64,000 nt of DNA, taken from Rudaea cellulosilytica DSM 22992 (GTDB lineage: Bacteria; Pseudomonadota; Gammaproteobacteria; Xanthomonadales; Rhodanobacteraceae). Under the pieces are notes generated by a model, which did not search any database, had not been told where the DNA came from, and saw only the letters and a list, made by a program, of their open reading frames with translations. The position numbers and the translations under genes are program-made. Of this stretch, positions 9,418 through 20,824 are shown one piece after another (the first letter of the stretch is position 1; each line of letters opens with the position of its first letter). The stretch covers positions 124,001 through 188,000 of the forward strand of contig NZ_KB899245.1 of the NCBI RefSeq assembly GCF_000378125.1. Direction: 5' to 3'.

Positions 9418-10275
9418 ATGACGGCGATCACCGCACGAACGGACTGGGGCGCGCTCGCTACGACCCTGCTCGTGCCCGCGCTCGTGGTCGCTGGACTGAC
9501 CCGGCTGGCCCTGCAGCCGCAGTGGGACGACTCGGCCGAGTGGCTGGACGGCCTGGTCGTATTGATCCTGTTCGAAGGCGTGCGCGTCCTCGTCCTGCGC
9601 ATCCTGCGCGACACCCTGCATGAGTATCGCAGGCCGTGGCAGGCGGTGAAGTTTTTCCTTTTCTCGATGCTGATTCTCGCCGGCATCTGTCTGGTGCTGG
9701 CTGTGTTTACCTTCAAGTGGCAGATATTTTCCATCCTTGCCGACCCGCACACCTGGAAGCTGGTCCTGCCGCCGCTGGCGCTTATCGTTGCCGATGGCGT
9801 GGTCAACGTCGCCTTTTTCCGCGGCGACGCGCAGCGCGCCGCAGCGCAGCTGGATGCCGCAGCCGATGACGCGGAAGACTGGCTTGGGCTGGCCGTGTTC
9901 CCGACACCGTTGCTCGTGGCGCTTGCGTACGGACTGCTGTTTTTCCTGCAGGTCCGCGGTGTTTCGGGACTGTCGTGGCTGCCTCCGCTCAGCCTCGACA
10001 CGTTGCGCGAGATCGGCCTGCTCTATGCGGCTTTCTACTTCTGCGGCAAGGCGATCGTCCTCGCCCACATGCATACTGCGCATTTCCTGCGCACCGGCAA
10101 GCGCCTGCTCGGCAGCCGCATCGCCCAGCTGATCATTACACGCAGTTTCGATCTAAGTCGGCGCAACGCGCTCGACGAACAGCGCGCGGCTACACGCCGA
10201 CTCGCGATCTTGCAAGGTGCCAGGGTCGAACCGGATGAATATGCCGTGCAGCGCCAGCAGCGTTCCGGTGCCTAG
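9418..10275 (+). CDS. Integral membrane protein of unknown function
   Basis: A 285-residue protein with about six hydrophobic segments (near residues 13-32, 43-65, 78-100, 110-130, 153-176 and 195-215), then a charged cytoplasmic tail rich in Arg. I recognise no family motif. ATG 9418 was chosen because GGGGAGGGG lies just upstream. The 127-base gap to dxs must hold two divergent promoters; I cannot place them with confidence. Confidence 0.7.
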   Translation: MTAITARTDWGALATTLLVPALVVAGLTRLALQPQWDDSAEWLDGLVVLILFEGVRVLVLRILRDTLHEYRRPWQAVKFFLFSMLILAGICLVLAVFTFKWQIFSILADPHTWKLVLPPLALIVADGVVNVAFFRGDAQRAAAQLDAAADDAEDWLGLAVFPTPLLVALAYGLLFFLQVRGVSGLSWLPPLSLDTLREIGLLYAAFYFCGKAIVLAHMHTAHFLRTGKRLLGSRIAQLIITRSFDLSRRNALDEQRAATRRLAILQGARVEPDEYAVQRQQRSGA

Positions 10276-10285
10276 GTGACAGGCT

Positions 10286-10585
10286 TCAAGCGCCGTCCGG
10301 AGGCTTGCGCAGGCGATCGCGAATCCGCTGACGAATACGGATCTGCCGGTTCGCATCGCGCGCCTCGCTCAGGCGTCGCGTGTGCACCGTGACGAGATCG
10401 CCGCGGGTCAGCACGCCGACGATCTTTTGCGGCGCCTCGCGCGTGACGACGGCGACGCTGCCGACTTTTTCCTCGACCATGTGATCGGCCGCTTCGCGCA
10501 ATGAGTTGTCTTCAAAGACGATGATCGGCGGCTGGGTCAGCAGCTCGCCGACCAGTCTGTCATCGGGATATTCCGCATCGAGCAA
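10286..10585 (-). pseudogene. CBS-domain fragment, probable gene remnant
   Basis: A 99-residue frame starting only at TTG 10585 that encodes one CBS half-module (VGELLTQPPIIVFEDNSLRE, then EEKVGSVAVVTREAPQKIVG and VLTRGDLV) and an Arg-rich tail. CBS units normally come in pairs, and the layout resembles the C-terminal end of a larger protein such as a ClC antiporter. The same frame stays open upstream to about 10725 with no start codon. An overlapping frame (10537-10767, ATG) could be its N-terminus after a frameshift. A short expressed CBS protein is the alternative. Confidence 0.5.
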
Positions 10586-10846
10586 CCGAGGAACTGCGCC
10601 TTGGCCTCGCCAGACGCGAGCCTGCGGCGCACCGCGGCTTCCAACTGCACCGATTTGCGCGGCATGCGCGCGGCGGCCATCACCTCGCCGAGTCCGGGCG
10701 CAAGCGGCAATGGGCCGTTGATGTCAGGCAACGGCCGAGGGGGCGTGGGGTCGGGGTTGGAGGTCATGACAATGCGGCGCGGAAGGGGCGGCGCAGGGTA
10801 AACCGTGCCACGGCCGGCGTAAATCGGCTCCGCGCGCGGACCGGAG

Positions 10847-11503
10847 TCAGGCGCGCCGGCGGTTCTTCGGCAGATGGTTCATGAGGAACTCCATCTGGTC
10901 GGCGAGGATATTGCGGTTGGACAGGATCAGGTGCTCGACCCAGCTCGGCCGGTACGGTACGGCCAGCAGCGGCATGCCGGCCTGCTGCGGCGTGTGGCTG
11001 CCCTTGCGGATGTTGCAGGCCAGGCAGGCGCTGACGACGTTTTCCCAAGAGTCGCGGCCGCCCTTGGACAGCGGTACGACGTGGTCACGGGTGAGCTCGC
11101 CGCGCGAGAAGTGTTCGCCGCAGTAGAGGCAGAGCATGCGGTCGCGCGCGAACAGCGCGGCGTTGGTCAGCGCGGGCGCGGGATCGACCGCATGCAAGCG
11201 TGCGTGGCCGCGGCTGGCAACGATCGGATGCAGGTCCAGCGTCGACTGCTCGCCGGTCTCGCGGCTGGTGCCGCCATGGATGGTCAGGCAGGGATTGCCC
11301 AAGGTCCAGGAAACGGCGTCGCGCACGTAGAGGCAGACCGCGTCCTGCCAGGAAATCCAGTCGAGGATGCGGCCGTTCGAGTCGAGCGAAAGCACGCGCG
11401 TGGCGTGGATGTCGCTGACCTTGCGCGGTTCGAACAGGGCCATGCGGTCGAGTTCGAGGTTCGGAGATTTCGTCGGGACGACTTGAGATCTATGACTCGG
11501 CAT
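10847..11503 (-). CDS. HNH endonuclease-family protein
   Basis: A 218-residue protein with a C-terminal HNH nuclease module. A zinc knuckle C125/C128 (CLYCG) is followed by D140-H141 (LTRDHVVPLSKGG), N155 and a second pair C160/C163 (SACLACNIRKG). The first 110 residues form a separate domain of unknown role. This architecture is widespread as a single chromosomal gene near no phage functions, and no methylase or integrase is present here. An alternative start is Met21 (MALFEPRKVSD). Confidence 0.85.
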   Translation of the reverse strand: MPSHRSQVVPTKSPNLELDRMALFEPRKVSDIHATRVLSLDSNGRILDWISWQDAVCLYVRDAVSWTLGNPCLTIHGGTSRETGEQSTLDLHPIVASRGHARLHAVDPAPALTNAALFARDRMLCLYCGEHFSRGELTRDHVVPLSKGGRDSWENVVSACLACNIRKGSHTPQQAGMPLLAVPYRPSWVEHLILSNRNILADQMEFLMNHLPKNRRRA

Positions 11504-11643
11504 CCGTTTTCACCATCGACACCCCGTGGGGCGGACTTGGGCGATTCGCTGCCAAACGATCGTATCCGGGGAGGCAGCATAGCTGAATTTACGCGATTTT
11601 TGCGAATGCGCGATGACGCCGCCACCGCCTCATGGGCCGACGG

Positions 11644-13464
11644 TCAGGCCGGCACGAGATCGAAGGCGATGGTCAGTCGCGTGTCGTCGCCGCCGAACGG
11701 CACGGTGCCGTGCCAGAAATACGATGGGAACAGGGCGAGCAAGCCGGGTTCGGGGCGGATGAAATATTCCGGTTCGAGCTTCGGTTGGGTCGGATAGCCG
11801 GGCTCGCCAAACTTGAGGAACCCTTCACGGCCCGGGTTGTCGCCGGCGAGCGCGCGCGGCAGCTCGATATAGCATGCGGAGGACAGCCAGCCCTGCGGAT
11901 GTACATGGTTGGTGTGATAGCCCTGCGCGTTGAGGCGTACCGACCAGATGCCGGCGATCTTGTACCCACCCGTGTTGCGTCGGCGTAGCGGATCGGCGCC
12001 ATGGCCGATCGTCTCGATGTGCCGGCGGATTGGCCCGTCGATCGCGGGGAAGAACGCGCGGATCGCCGGATCGTCCACGTCGAGCAGGTTCTGCGCGGTC
12101 TGCGAGCCGTGGCGCAGCGACTGGTGCAGCGGATGCGTGCGCATCGTGTGCAGGCGCTTGAGGCTCTCGCGCAGATCGGCGAGATACGAGGGCAGGCTGT
12201 CCCAGCCGGTCGGCGTGTCGATGGTCCAGCCGCGCGCCATACCGGGGTAGTCGCAGTAGGCCAAGTAACGCGGGTCTCCGAGCAGACGCCAGGAGGTGGC
12301 CAGCAGGGCGATCAGGTACTGATCGTTCGGTTGCAGGCGCAATTGCTTTTCAGCGCCATCCACGGCGCTGCGCGCGTCGCCAAGCGCGAGTAGAGCCTCG
12401 ATCACGGCGCGGTTCGGCAGCGCGCCGGCAGGTGCCAATCGCAACGCGCGCTGGGCATAGCCGAGCGCGCGCTCGGCATCGGACCATAGCGCGTTCTGAC
12501 TCGCGCACAACAAGACCGGGACATCCGCGGACGCGGACGCGGCGCGCTCCTCGATGGACGCCAGCGCTGCACGAACCTCACCTGCGGCGGCGAACAGGTT
12601 GGCCTTGATCGTCGCTAGCGCGTTGTCGTCCGGATGCGAATGCAATACACGATCGATCTGCTCGGTGGCGGCCGCGACGTCGCCGCTGCGCATCCAGACC
12701 AGCTGCGCGAGATTGTTGTGCGCATCGGCGAAGCGCGGGCGCGCCTCGACGACCTCGCGCAGCAGGCGTTCCGCCTCGTCCGTCCGATCGGTCGCGATCA
12801 GGGTGCGTGCGTGCAGGTAGCGAGCCTCGGGCGTGTTCGCGCCGTTCGCAATCGCGCGTCGTGCGTGCTGTTCGGCCTCGCGGTGTCTTCCGGCGGAGTC
12901 GAGCGCGCCAGCCAGCAGCATTTCAATGCCCGCGTTATCGGGCGCGGCATCGGCGAGGCGTCGGTAGATGGCAATGGCGTCGTCGGCACGATCGGTTGCG
13001 GAAAGCGCGATCGCGCGCTGGTGCAGCAGGTCGAGGTCGGCGCGCGCTTCGTTCGCAGAGGCTTCGGTAAGGTTCACTACTTCCGCATGCCTGCCCAAAT
13101 CGTTGAGCAGGCGGACGAGCAGCAAAGTCGCACGCGGATAGCGGCTGCCGTGCGCCGCGGCCTGGCGCAGCGCCCGCTCGCCCTCGTCGACGCGGCCCGA
13201 ATCGACCAGCAGTTCACCGAGCGCAGCCTGAGCGGGTGCCCAATTGGGGTCGATCGCAACGGCACGCCGCAGGCTGCGTTCCGCACCATCGCGGTCACCG
13301 ATCGCAAGCAACGCGCCGGCGAGCAGCCGATATGCTTCGACGAAGCCGGGTGCGGCCTGCACGACCTGTTCGAGCAGGCTGCGCGCGGCGACGAAGTTGC
13401 CGGCCTGCAGCAATGCGGAGGCGCGCTGCATCGACTGGATGATGGCAGGATTGGGCGTGCTCAT
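11644..13464 (-). CDS. TPR protein with C-terminal 2OG-Fe(II) oxygenase-like domain
   Basis: A 606-residue fusion. Residues 5 to about 380 are tandem TPR-like helical pairs (for example LEQVVQAAPGFVEAYRLLAG). The last 170 or so residues match the putative 2OG-Fe(II) oxygenase family: HTNHVHPQGWLSSACYIELP supplies iron ligands, and LFPSYFWHGTVPFGG with RLTIAFDL supplies the distal His and the 2-oxoglutarate-binding Arg. It is probably a hydroxylase that uses its TPR arm to hold a protein or glycan substrate. No signal peptide is visible. Confidence 0.82.
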   Translation of the reverse strand: MSTPNPAIIQSMQRASALLQAGNFVAARSLLEQVVQAAPGFVEAYRLLAGALLAIGDRDGAERSLRRAVAIDPNWAPAQAALGELLVDSGRVDEGERALRQAAAHGSRYPRATLLLVRLLNDLGRHAEVVNLTEASANEARADLDLLHQRAIALSATDRADDAIAIYRRLADAAPDNAGIEMLLAGALDSAGRHREAEQHARRAIANGANTPEARYLHARTLIATDRTDEAERLLREVVEARPRFADAHNNLAQLVWMRSGDVAAATEQIDRVLHSHPDDNALATIKANLFAAAGEVRAALASIEERAASASADVPVLLCASQNALWSDAERALGYAQRALRLAPAGALPNRAVIEALLALGDARSAVDGAEKQLRLQPNDQYLIALLATSWRLLGDPRYLAYCDYPGMARGWTIDTPTGWDSLPSYLADLRESLKRLHTMRTHPLHQSLRHGSQTAQNLLDVDDPAIRAFFPAIDGPIRRHIETIGHGADPLRRRNTGGYKIAGIWSVRLNAQGYHTNHVHPQGWLSSACYIELPRALAGDNPGREGFLKFGEPGYPTQPKLEPEYFIRPEPGLLALFPSYFWHGTVPFGGDDTRLTIAFDLVPA

Positions 13465-13747
13465 GCTGCGCCTGGGAACCTCTGAATAAACGTCGCGAGC
13501 GAAGGCCCGATCCTATCTAAGAGTGGGCGCGTCGCCGGAGCGCAGGAACCGGAGTTTACTGGTCGTAAATGAGAATTACATGCCGCTCCTGCGGCATGCC
13601 CTGCGGGCCAGCTTCGCTGTTCGCTACCTTCGCAGTCCAAGCACCGCCGGCGCGCCAGCTGCCGAGCGCAGCAGTTTATTCAGAGATTCCCTTGCCGAAG
13701 GGCTCGGCGTGAACGGAGTTGCGATCGGGAAGTGTAGCGCAGAGGCA
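13465..13747. repeat. Gene-free palindrome-rich intergenic stretch
   Basis: These 283 bases contain no credible gene. A perfect 8-bp hairpin (CATGCCGC-TCCT-GCGGCATG, 13579-13598) is followed by further GC-rich inverted segments to about 13690. The motif GCATGCCCTGCGGGCC resembles part of the spacer at 33229-33373, so this may be a degenerate dispersed palindromic element. No T run follows, so it is not an ordinary terminator. Confidence 0.4.
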
Positions 13748-14236
13748 TTAGCGGACCGGTTTGACCATGCTCAGGATCTCGACGCCGAAGCCGTGGTGCT
13801 CGTACAGCTTGCGCGCGCGTTCGTTGTTCGGAAACACGCCCAACGTGAGGAAGCGGCAGCGGTGTTCTTTCGCCCATTCGTCGGCGAAGCGCAGCATCGC
13901 GGCGGCAACGCCGCGGCCTTCCTGTTCGGCGGCGACGACGAGGTCGGAGATGTGGCAGTTGAGCGCGCCGGTGAAAAAGTCCTTGCGCGTCTGCAGGTGG
14001 AGGAAACCGAGTGGCGTCGCATCCTCGTCTTCGGCAACGAACAGGTGCGAGGCCGGCGGCAGCACGCGCAGGTGGTGTTCGATGTCGCGCTCGATGCCGG
14101 CCAGCGTCTCGGCGCGCTTGCGCCACGGTGGCAGCTCGAATTCGGCAAAGCGACGGGCGAGCGAAAGGATGAATTCGTCATCGTCCGCGTGGGCGAGGCG
14201 AACATAAACTTCGGTTTTCGGCGCGTTGTCGTTCAT
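13748..14236 (-). CDS. GNAT-family N-acetyltransferase
   Basis: A 162-residue GNAT protein. The acetyl-CoA loop is seen as AAEQEGRGVAAAMLRFADEW, followed by the typical LGVFPNNERARKLYEHHGF segment near the C-terminus. Acceptor specificity cannot be told from sequence. It is downstream of, and on the same strand as, the acyl-CoA dehydrogenase (31-base gap), so the two may be co-transcribed. Confidence 0.87.
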   Translation of the reverse strand: MNDNAPKTEVYVRLAHADDDEFILSLARRFAEFELPPWRKRAETLAGIERDIEHHLRVLPPASHLFVAEDEDATPLGFLHLQTRKDFFTGALNCHISDLVVAAEQEGRGVAAAMLRFADEWAKEHRCRFLTLGVFPNNERARKLYEHHGFGVEILSMVKPVR

Positions 14237-14267
14237 GGCGAAACGGGTGACGCTGTAAGTCTCAATA

Positions 14268-16058
14268 TTATCCGAACATCGCGTCGGGCATCGCGAGCAG
14301 GCTGTCGGTGCCCGCCTCGATCGCGGCCTTGTGCGCGAGCGTGCGCGGCAGGATGCGGGCGAAGTAGAAGCGTGCGGTGTGGCGCTTGGCTGCCTTGAAG
14401 TCCGTGGATTGCTGCGACGCCTCGGCCGCGGCGACGCTGCGCGCCCAGAAATAGGCGAGCGCGACGTAGCCGGAATAGAACAGATAGTCGACCGCGGCGG
14501 CGCCGACTTCGTCGGCGTTCGCCATCGCGCGCTTGCCGAGAGCCATGGTCAGATCGCCCCATTCCTGCGCGGCCTTGCCGAGCGGGCCGACGAACTCTGC
14601 GAGCGCGGCGTTACCTGCCTGTGCTTTGCAGAATGCACCGATCTCCTCGAGGAAATGGCGCAGGCCGACACCTTGCGTGGCGAGGATCTTGCGCCCAAGC
14701 AGGTCGAGCGCCTGGATGCCGGTCGTGCCCTCGTAGATCGTCGTGATGCGCGCGTCGCGCGCGAACTGCTCGATGCCGGTCTCGCGGATATAGCCATGGC
14801 CGCCGTGGATCTGCACGGCGTGGTAGGTGCATTCGTTCGCGGCTTCGGTGAGCAGCGCCTTGACGATCGGGATCAGGAACGAGAGCAGCTCGTCCGCGCG
14901 CTTGCGCTCGGCCTCGTCGGGCGCGCGCTCGACCAGATCGACCAGGCTCGCCGCGTAATAGCTGAGCGCGCGCGTGCCTTCGGCGAACGCCTTCTGCGTA
15001 AGCAGCATGCGGCGGATGTCGGCGTGCACGATCAGCGGATCGGCCGGCTTGTCCGGGAATTTCGCGCCGGTGAGCGAGCGGCCCTGCAGGCGGTCACGCG
15101 CGTAGGCGAGCGAAATCTGGTAAGCGCGCTCGATCAGGCCTAAGCCCTGGATGCCGACCGCGAGGCGCGCGGTGTTCATCATCGTGAACATCGCATTGAG
15201 GCCCTTGTTCGGCGCGCCGATCAAGTAACCCTCGGCCGCGTCGAAGTTCATCACGCAGGTAACCGAGGCCTTGATCCCCATCTTGTGCTCGATCGCGCCG
15301 CAGACGACGGCGTTACGTGCACCCATTTTTCCATCGCGATCGACCTTGAACTTCGGCACGATGAACAGCGAGATGCCTTTGACGCCTGCGGGGGCGTCGG
15401 GCAGGCGCGCGAGCACGAGATGGACGATGTTCTCGGTCAGGTCGTGTTCGCCCGCGGTGATGAAGATCTTCGTCCCGCTGATGCGGTAAGTGCCATCAGC
15501 ATTCGGCTCGGCGCGCGTGCGCAGCAGGCCGAGGTCGGAGCCGCAGTGCGGTTCGGTCAGGCACATCGTGCCGGTCCAGCGGCCCTCGACGATCGGCTTG
15601 AGAAACGCGACACGCTGCCATTCTTCGCCGTGCAGCCGCAGCGCTTCGGAGGCGCCGTGCGAGAGCAGCGGGAAGTTGCCCCACGAAAGATTGGCCGAAT
15701 CGAGCATCTCCTTGATCGGCGCGCCGATCGATTCGGGCAGGTGTTGGCCGCCATAGGCTTCCGGCGCGTTGAGGCTGCTCCAGCCGCCGTCGACGTAGGT
15801 CGCGTAGGCTTCCTTGAAGCCCTTCGGCGTGGTCACGTTGCCGGTCGCCTTGTCCAGCGTGCAGCCTTCTTCGTCGCCGCTCGCGTTGAGTGGGGCGAGC
15901 ACCTGCTCGCTGAATTTCGCCGCTTCGTCGAAGATCGCGTCGAGCGTGTCGCGCGTCGCCGCCTCGCCACCGGGCAGGCGCGCGTACTGCTTCTCGACGT
16001 CGAGAAGGTCGAACAGCACGAAACGCATGTCGGCGAGCGGGGCGGCGTAGCGGGTCAT
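14268..16058 (-). CDS. Acyl-CoA dehydrogenase, long C-terminal-extended type (DmdC-like)
   Basis: A 596-residue FAD enzyme that oxidises acyl-CoA to enoyl-CoA. Length and architecture fit the subgroup with an extra C-terminal domain, which includes 3-methylmercaptopropionyl-CoA dehydrogenase. FAD-binding and substrate segments are visible as MCLTEPHCGSDLG, then GTKIFITAGEHDLTEN. ARITTIYEGTTGIQALDLLG is the hallmark near the active site. The exact chain is unknown; fatty-acid beta-oxidation is the conservative reading. Confidence 0.92.
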   Translation of the reverse strand: MTRYAAPLADMRFVLFDLLDVEKQYARLPGGEAATRDTLDAIFDEAAKFSEQVLAPLNASGDEEGCTLDKATGNVTTPKGFKEAYATYVDGGWSSLNAPEAYGGQHLPESIGAPIKEMLDSANLSWGNFPLLSHGASEALRLHGEEWQRVAFLKPIVEGRWTGTMCLTEPHCGSDLGLLRTRAEPNADGTYRISGTKIFITAGEHDLTENIVHLVLARLPDAPAGVKGISLFIVPKFKVDRDGKMGARNAVVCGAIEHKMGIKASVTCVMNFDAAEGYLIGAPNKGLNAMFTMMNTARLAVGIQGLGLIERAYQISLAYARDRLQGRSLTGAKFPDKPADPLIVHADIRRMLLTQKAFAEGTRALSYYAASLVDLVERAPDEAERKRADELLSFLIPIVKALLTEAANECTYHAVQIHGGHGYIRETGIEQFARDARITTIYEGTTGIQALDLLGRKILATQGVGLRHFLEEIGAFCKAQAGNAALAEFVGPLGKAAQEWGDLTMALGKRAMANADEVGAAAVDYLFYSGYVALAYFWARSVAAAEASQQSTDFKAAKRHTARFYFARILPRTLAHKAAIEAGTDSLLAMPDAMFG

Positions 16059-16106
16059 TGAGGCGTTCCTGCGTGCTTGTATATTTGTAAAAAATTACCG
16101 AATGGG

Positions 16107-16577
16107 TCAGCGGTACTGGTTCGGGATGCCGGGTACCGGCGACAGCCGGCTCTTGTGCTCGAACTTGAAGTCCTTGTCCGCTTCGGGAATGCGGATTGTG
16201 CCCTTGAGTTCGTACGCCGCGCCGCCCGGCGATTTCACGTCGAGCGCGAACGCCTTCTGCAGATCACCGTTCGGCGAAATCGTCGTTTCGACGACGTCGG
16301 CGTTGAGACCGGGAATGTCCATTTCCGGCTTCAGGTCCAATTGCGCGGCGTCGACTCCGCTGATGCGCAGTTCGCCCTTCAGTGTCGAATAGTGCACGGT
16401 CTTGTCGGAGAAGTTCTCGAGCCGGATGGAGAGTTTCCAGCGTCCGTCCGGCTGCACTTCGAGCAGCTGGATCGATGCGTTCGGCGGATTGATCGGGTGC
16501 TTGACCCCACCGCCGAAACAGCCGGCGAGGGAGACGAGAACGACGGCGAGAGCGGCAAGTCGGAGCAGGCGGGCCAT
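16107..16577 (-). CDS. LEA type 2-like lipoprotein
   Basis: A 156-residue lipoprotein. The signal ends in the lipobox LAGC (Cys20). The mature part is a single beta-sandwich of the water-stress/LEA14 type, with the alternating pattern WKLSIRLENFSDKTVHYSTL. It is probably anchored to the inner leaflet of the outer membrane. The role is unknown; related domains are thought to bind hydrophobic ligands. It is divergent from recQ across 114 bases. Confidence 0.75.
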   Translation of the reverse strand: MARLLRLAALAVVLVSLAGCFGGGVKHPINPPNASIQLLEVQPDGRWKLSIRLENFSDKTVHYSTLKGELRISGVDAAQLDLKPEMDIPGLNADVVETTISPNGDLQKAFALDVKSPGGAAYELKGTIRIPEADKDFKFEHKSRLSPVPGIPNQYR

Positions 16578-16691
16578 GGAACGGACTCGATGCGATGTGG
16601 CGGAGCGCTACATTAGCCAAAACGGTGTTGCGGCGGAAGCGGCGCCGTCGTTGTCGTCGTTTGAAACGCTGGGGCTGTTAAAATTCGGCCG

Positions 16692-18512
<1,821 letters not shown>

Positions 18513-18673
18513 GCCGGTTCGTCGCGCAGAAAACCTTAATGCCCGCTGTAGACAATGGCTATTTTCGGGTGCTGCTGCTTCCGCATGCGCGCCGCGGGCA
18601 CTAAAATGCCGCTCTGGCGCGGACTTACATAACTCTTAAAGCGCCCCCGATTCTTGTATCCCGAGGTTACTCC

Positions 18674-19384
18674 GTGTCCGACTGGACCCTGCTTTGCGAC
18701 TTCGACGGCACGATTTCCGTCGAGGACACCACCGACACCCTGCTCGAACGCTTCGGCAAGCCAGGCTGGGAAATACTCGAGGCCGAATGGAAAGCCGGCC
18801 GCATCGGCTCGCGCGAGTGCATGGCCGGGCAGGTCGCCCTGCTCGACATGAGCCGCGCCGAACTCGACGCGCACCTGACCGAGCGCGCGATCGATCCGGG
18901 CTTCGCCGCGTTCGTTGCCTACGCAAAAGAACACGATATGCCGATCGAGATCCTCAGCGACGGGCTCGACTATGCGATCCATTTCATCCTGCAGCACTAC
19001 GGTTTCGATTATCTTCCGGTGACGGCGAATCGGCTCGAGCAGATCGGCGACCGCCGCTGGCGCCTCGGTTTTCCGAATTCGAGCGCGACCTGCCGCGCGG
19101 CGAGCGGCACCTGCAAGTGCACGGTCGGCGCGAAGGCCCAAGGTTCCGACGCTCGCGTGCTGATGATCGGCGACGGCGCATCCGATTTTTGCATCGCCGA
19201 CACGGCCGATTTCGTCTTCGCCAAGGGCAAGCTCGTCACCCATTGCGTTGCGAAAAACATTCCGCACGCGCCGATCAAGGACTTTGCCGAGGCGCTCGCG
19301 CTGCTGCCGGCGCTGGTTTCCGGAAAATTGGTCGCCGCGACGCGTGCGCTGCCAGTACCGTTGCCGAACGCGATTTCGGCTTAG
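18674..19384 (+). CDS. HAD-IB phosphatase, MtnX/SerB-like
   Basis: A 236-residue haloacid-dehalogenase phosphatase. The nucleophile motif is CDFDGTISVED (D9, D11), motif II/III lies around EILSDGLDY, and motif IV is IGDGASDFCIAD. It resembles the methionine-salvage phosphatase MtnX, but no other salvage gene is here. GTG 18674 is preceded by GAGG. It is the first of four closely spaced plus-strand genes. The partner is an aminomutase-like PLP enzyme, so it may remove phosphate from an amino-sugar or amino-keto intermediate; that is inference. Confidence 0.8.
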   Translation: MSDWTLLCDFDGTISVEDTTDTLLERFGKPGWEILEAEWKAGRIGSRECMAGQVALLDMSRAELDAHLTERAIDPGFAAFVAYAKEHDMPIEILSDGLDYAIHFILQHYGFDYLPVTANRLEQIGDRRWRLGFPNSSATCRAASGTCKCTVGAKAQGSDARVLMIGDGASDFCIADTADFVFAKGKLVTHCVAKNIPHAPIKDFAEALALLPALVSGKLVAATRALPVPLPNAISA

Positions 19385-19464
19385 ACTTCCGCATCAATTC
19401 TCACGGTGCCGTTCCCATGACAGGTGGAATGATGTGCCGCAAGCATTTCACTTGAGGTAATCCC

Positions 19465-20814
19465 ATGTCCGACATGCAACTCATCGCCGGCCTCGATACG
19501 AGCGGCAGCGCAAAACTGTTCGAAGCCGCGTGCAAACTCATCCCCGGCGGCATCAACAGCACCGCGCGCGCGACCTGGTCCGGCTGGAATCCCTATCCGC
19601 TGTTCGTCGACAAGGGCGAAGGCTCGCGTCTCACCGACGTGGACGGCAACGTCTACATCGACTATCTGCTCGGCCTTGGGCCGATGATCTTCGGCCACCG
19701 TCCGCCGCGCGTGACCCAGGCCGTGGTCGATTTCATCCAGCAGCGCGGCACCGTGTTCGCGCTGCCGACCGCGGACGAAGCGCGCCTCGCGCAAAAGATC
19801 ATCGATGCCGTACCGAGCGTTGAACAAGTGCGCCTGTGCAATACCGGCACCGAGGCCGTGCTCTACGCGACGCGCCTCGCGCGCGCCTTCACCAAGCGCA
19901 ACAAGATCATCCGCTTCGAAGGCATGTACCACGGCTTCTCCGACGGTGTGTACTGGAGCAAACACCCGAACATCGCCAAGGCCGGTCCCGACAATCGACC
20001 GATTCCGGTGGCGCAGGGCCCGGGCATGCCGAAAGGCGTCGAGGAAAACCTGATCATCCTGCCGTGGAACGACGCGCAGGCGCTGGCCGACACGATCGCG
20101 CGCGAAGGCGACAGCATCGCCGCGGTGCTGACCGAGCCGGTGATGTGCAACACCGGCTGCATCCTGCCGCAGCCCGGCTATCTCGAAGCCATGCGCGAGC
20201 TGACGCTGAAGCACGGCATCGTGCTGATCTTCGACGAAGTCATCACCGGTTTCCGCCTCGGCCTCGCCGGCGCGCAGGGCCGCCTCGGCATCAAGCCCGA
20301 CCTGTCCGTGTTCGCCAAGGGCGTCGGCGGCGGTTTCCCGGTCGCGGCGATGGGCGGCCGCGCCGACATCATGGCGCTGGTCGCCAACGGCACGGTGTCG
20401 ATGGCCGGCACCTACAGCGCCAACGGCATTGCGATCGCCGCGGCCAATGCCGCGCTCGACGAACTCAACACGCCCGGGCTGTACCAGAAGCTCGACGCGG
20501 TCTCCGACGATTTGCGCTTCGGCCTGGAAAAAGTGCTGAAGGATGCGGGCCTGCCGGCCTACGTCGTCGGCGTCGGTCCGCTGATGCAGGTGTGGTTCGC
20601 GAAGGACGAAATCCACAGCTATCGCGACGCTGAGCGTCATGCAGATCAGAAAATTTTCGATGTCTGGTGGAAAGGCATGCTCGCTCGCGGCGTGCTGTTC
20701 CATCCGGGTGCCTACGAAAACCTGTTTGTCTCCACCGCGCACTCGCATGCAGACGTGGCTGCGACGCTTGATGCGGCGAAGCAGGTAGCAGCGACGCTCG
20801 CGCGCACGATTTGA
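19465..20814 (+). CDS. PLP-dependent aminotransferase/aminomutase, glutamate-1-semialdehyde aminomutase-like
   Basis: A 449-residue class III PLP enzyme. Phosphate-binding NTGTEAVLYATRLAR (from 126), DEVITGFR (257-264) and the PLP lysine K285 (FAKGVGGGFPV) are intact. It resembles HemL, but the lysine loop and the context (phosphatase upstream, glycosyltransferase downstream) differ from the tetrapyrrole enzyme, so I do not assign hemL. GAGG precedes ATG 19465; the gap to the phosphatase gene is 80 bases. The substrate is probably an aldehyde or keto compound, perhaps sugar-derived. Confidence 0.85.
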   Translation: MSDMQLIAGLDTSGSAKLFEAACKLIPGGINSTARATWSGWNPYPLFVDKGEGSRLTDVDGNVYIDYLLGLGPMIFGHRPPRVTQAVVDFIQQRGTVFALPTADEARLAQKIIDAVPSVEQVRLCNTGTEAVLYATRLARAFTKRNKIIRFEGMYHGFSDGVYWSKHPNIAKAGPDNRPIPVAQGPGMPKGVEENLIILPWNDAQALADTIAREGDSIAAVLTEPVMCNTGCILPQPGYLEAMRELTLKHGIVLIFDEVITGFRLGLAGAQGRLGIKPDLSVFAKGVGGGFPVAAMGGRADIMALVANGTVSMAGTYSANGIAIAAANAALDELNTPGLYQKLDAVSDDLRFGLEKVLKDAGLPAYVVGVGPLMQVWFAKDEIHSYRDAERHADQKIFDVWWKGMLARGVLFHPGAYENLFVSTAHSHADVAATLDAAKQVAATLARTI

Positions 20815-20824
20815 AGAGAGCGCT

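Noticed and set aside
10847..11503. HNH gene as part of a phage or restriction system
   Set aside because: No methylase, integrase, terminase or other defence gene lies nearby.
18674..19384. Assignment as mtnX of methionine salvage
   Set aside because: No other methionine-salvage gene is nearby; only the HAD-IB fold and a general resemblance are supported.
19465..20814. Assignment as hemL
   Set aside because: HemL-like overall, but the operon context with a phosphatase and glycosyltransferase and the divergent lysine loop make the tetrapyrrole role unlikely.
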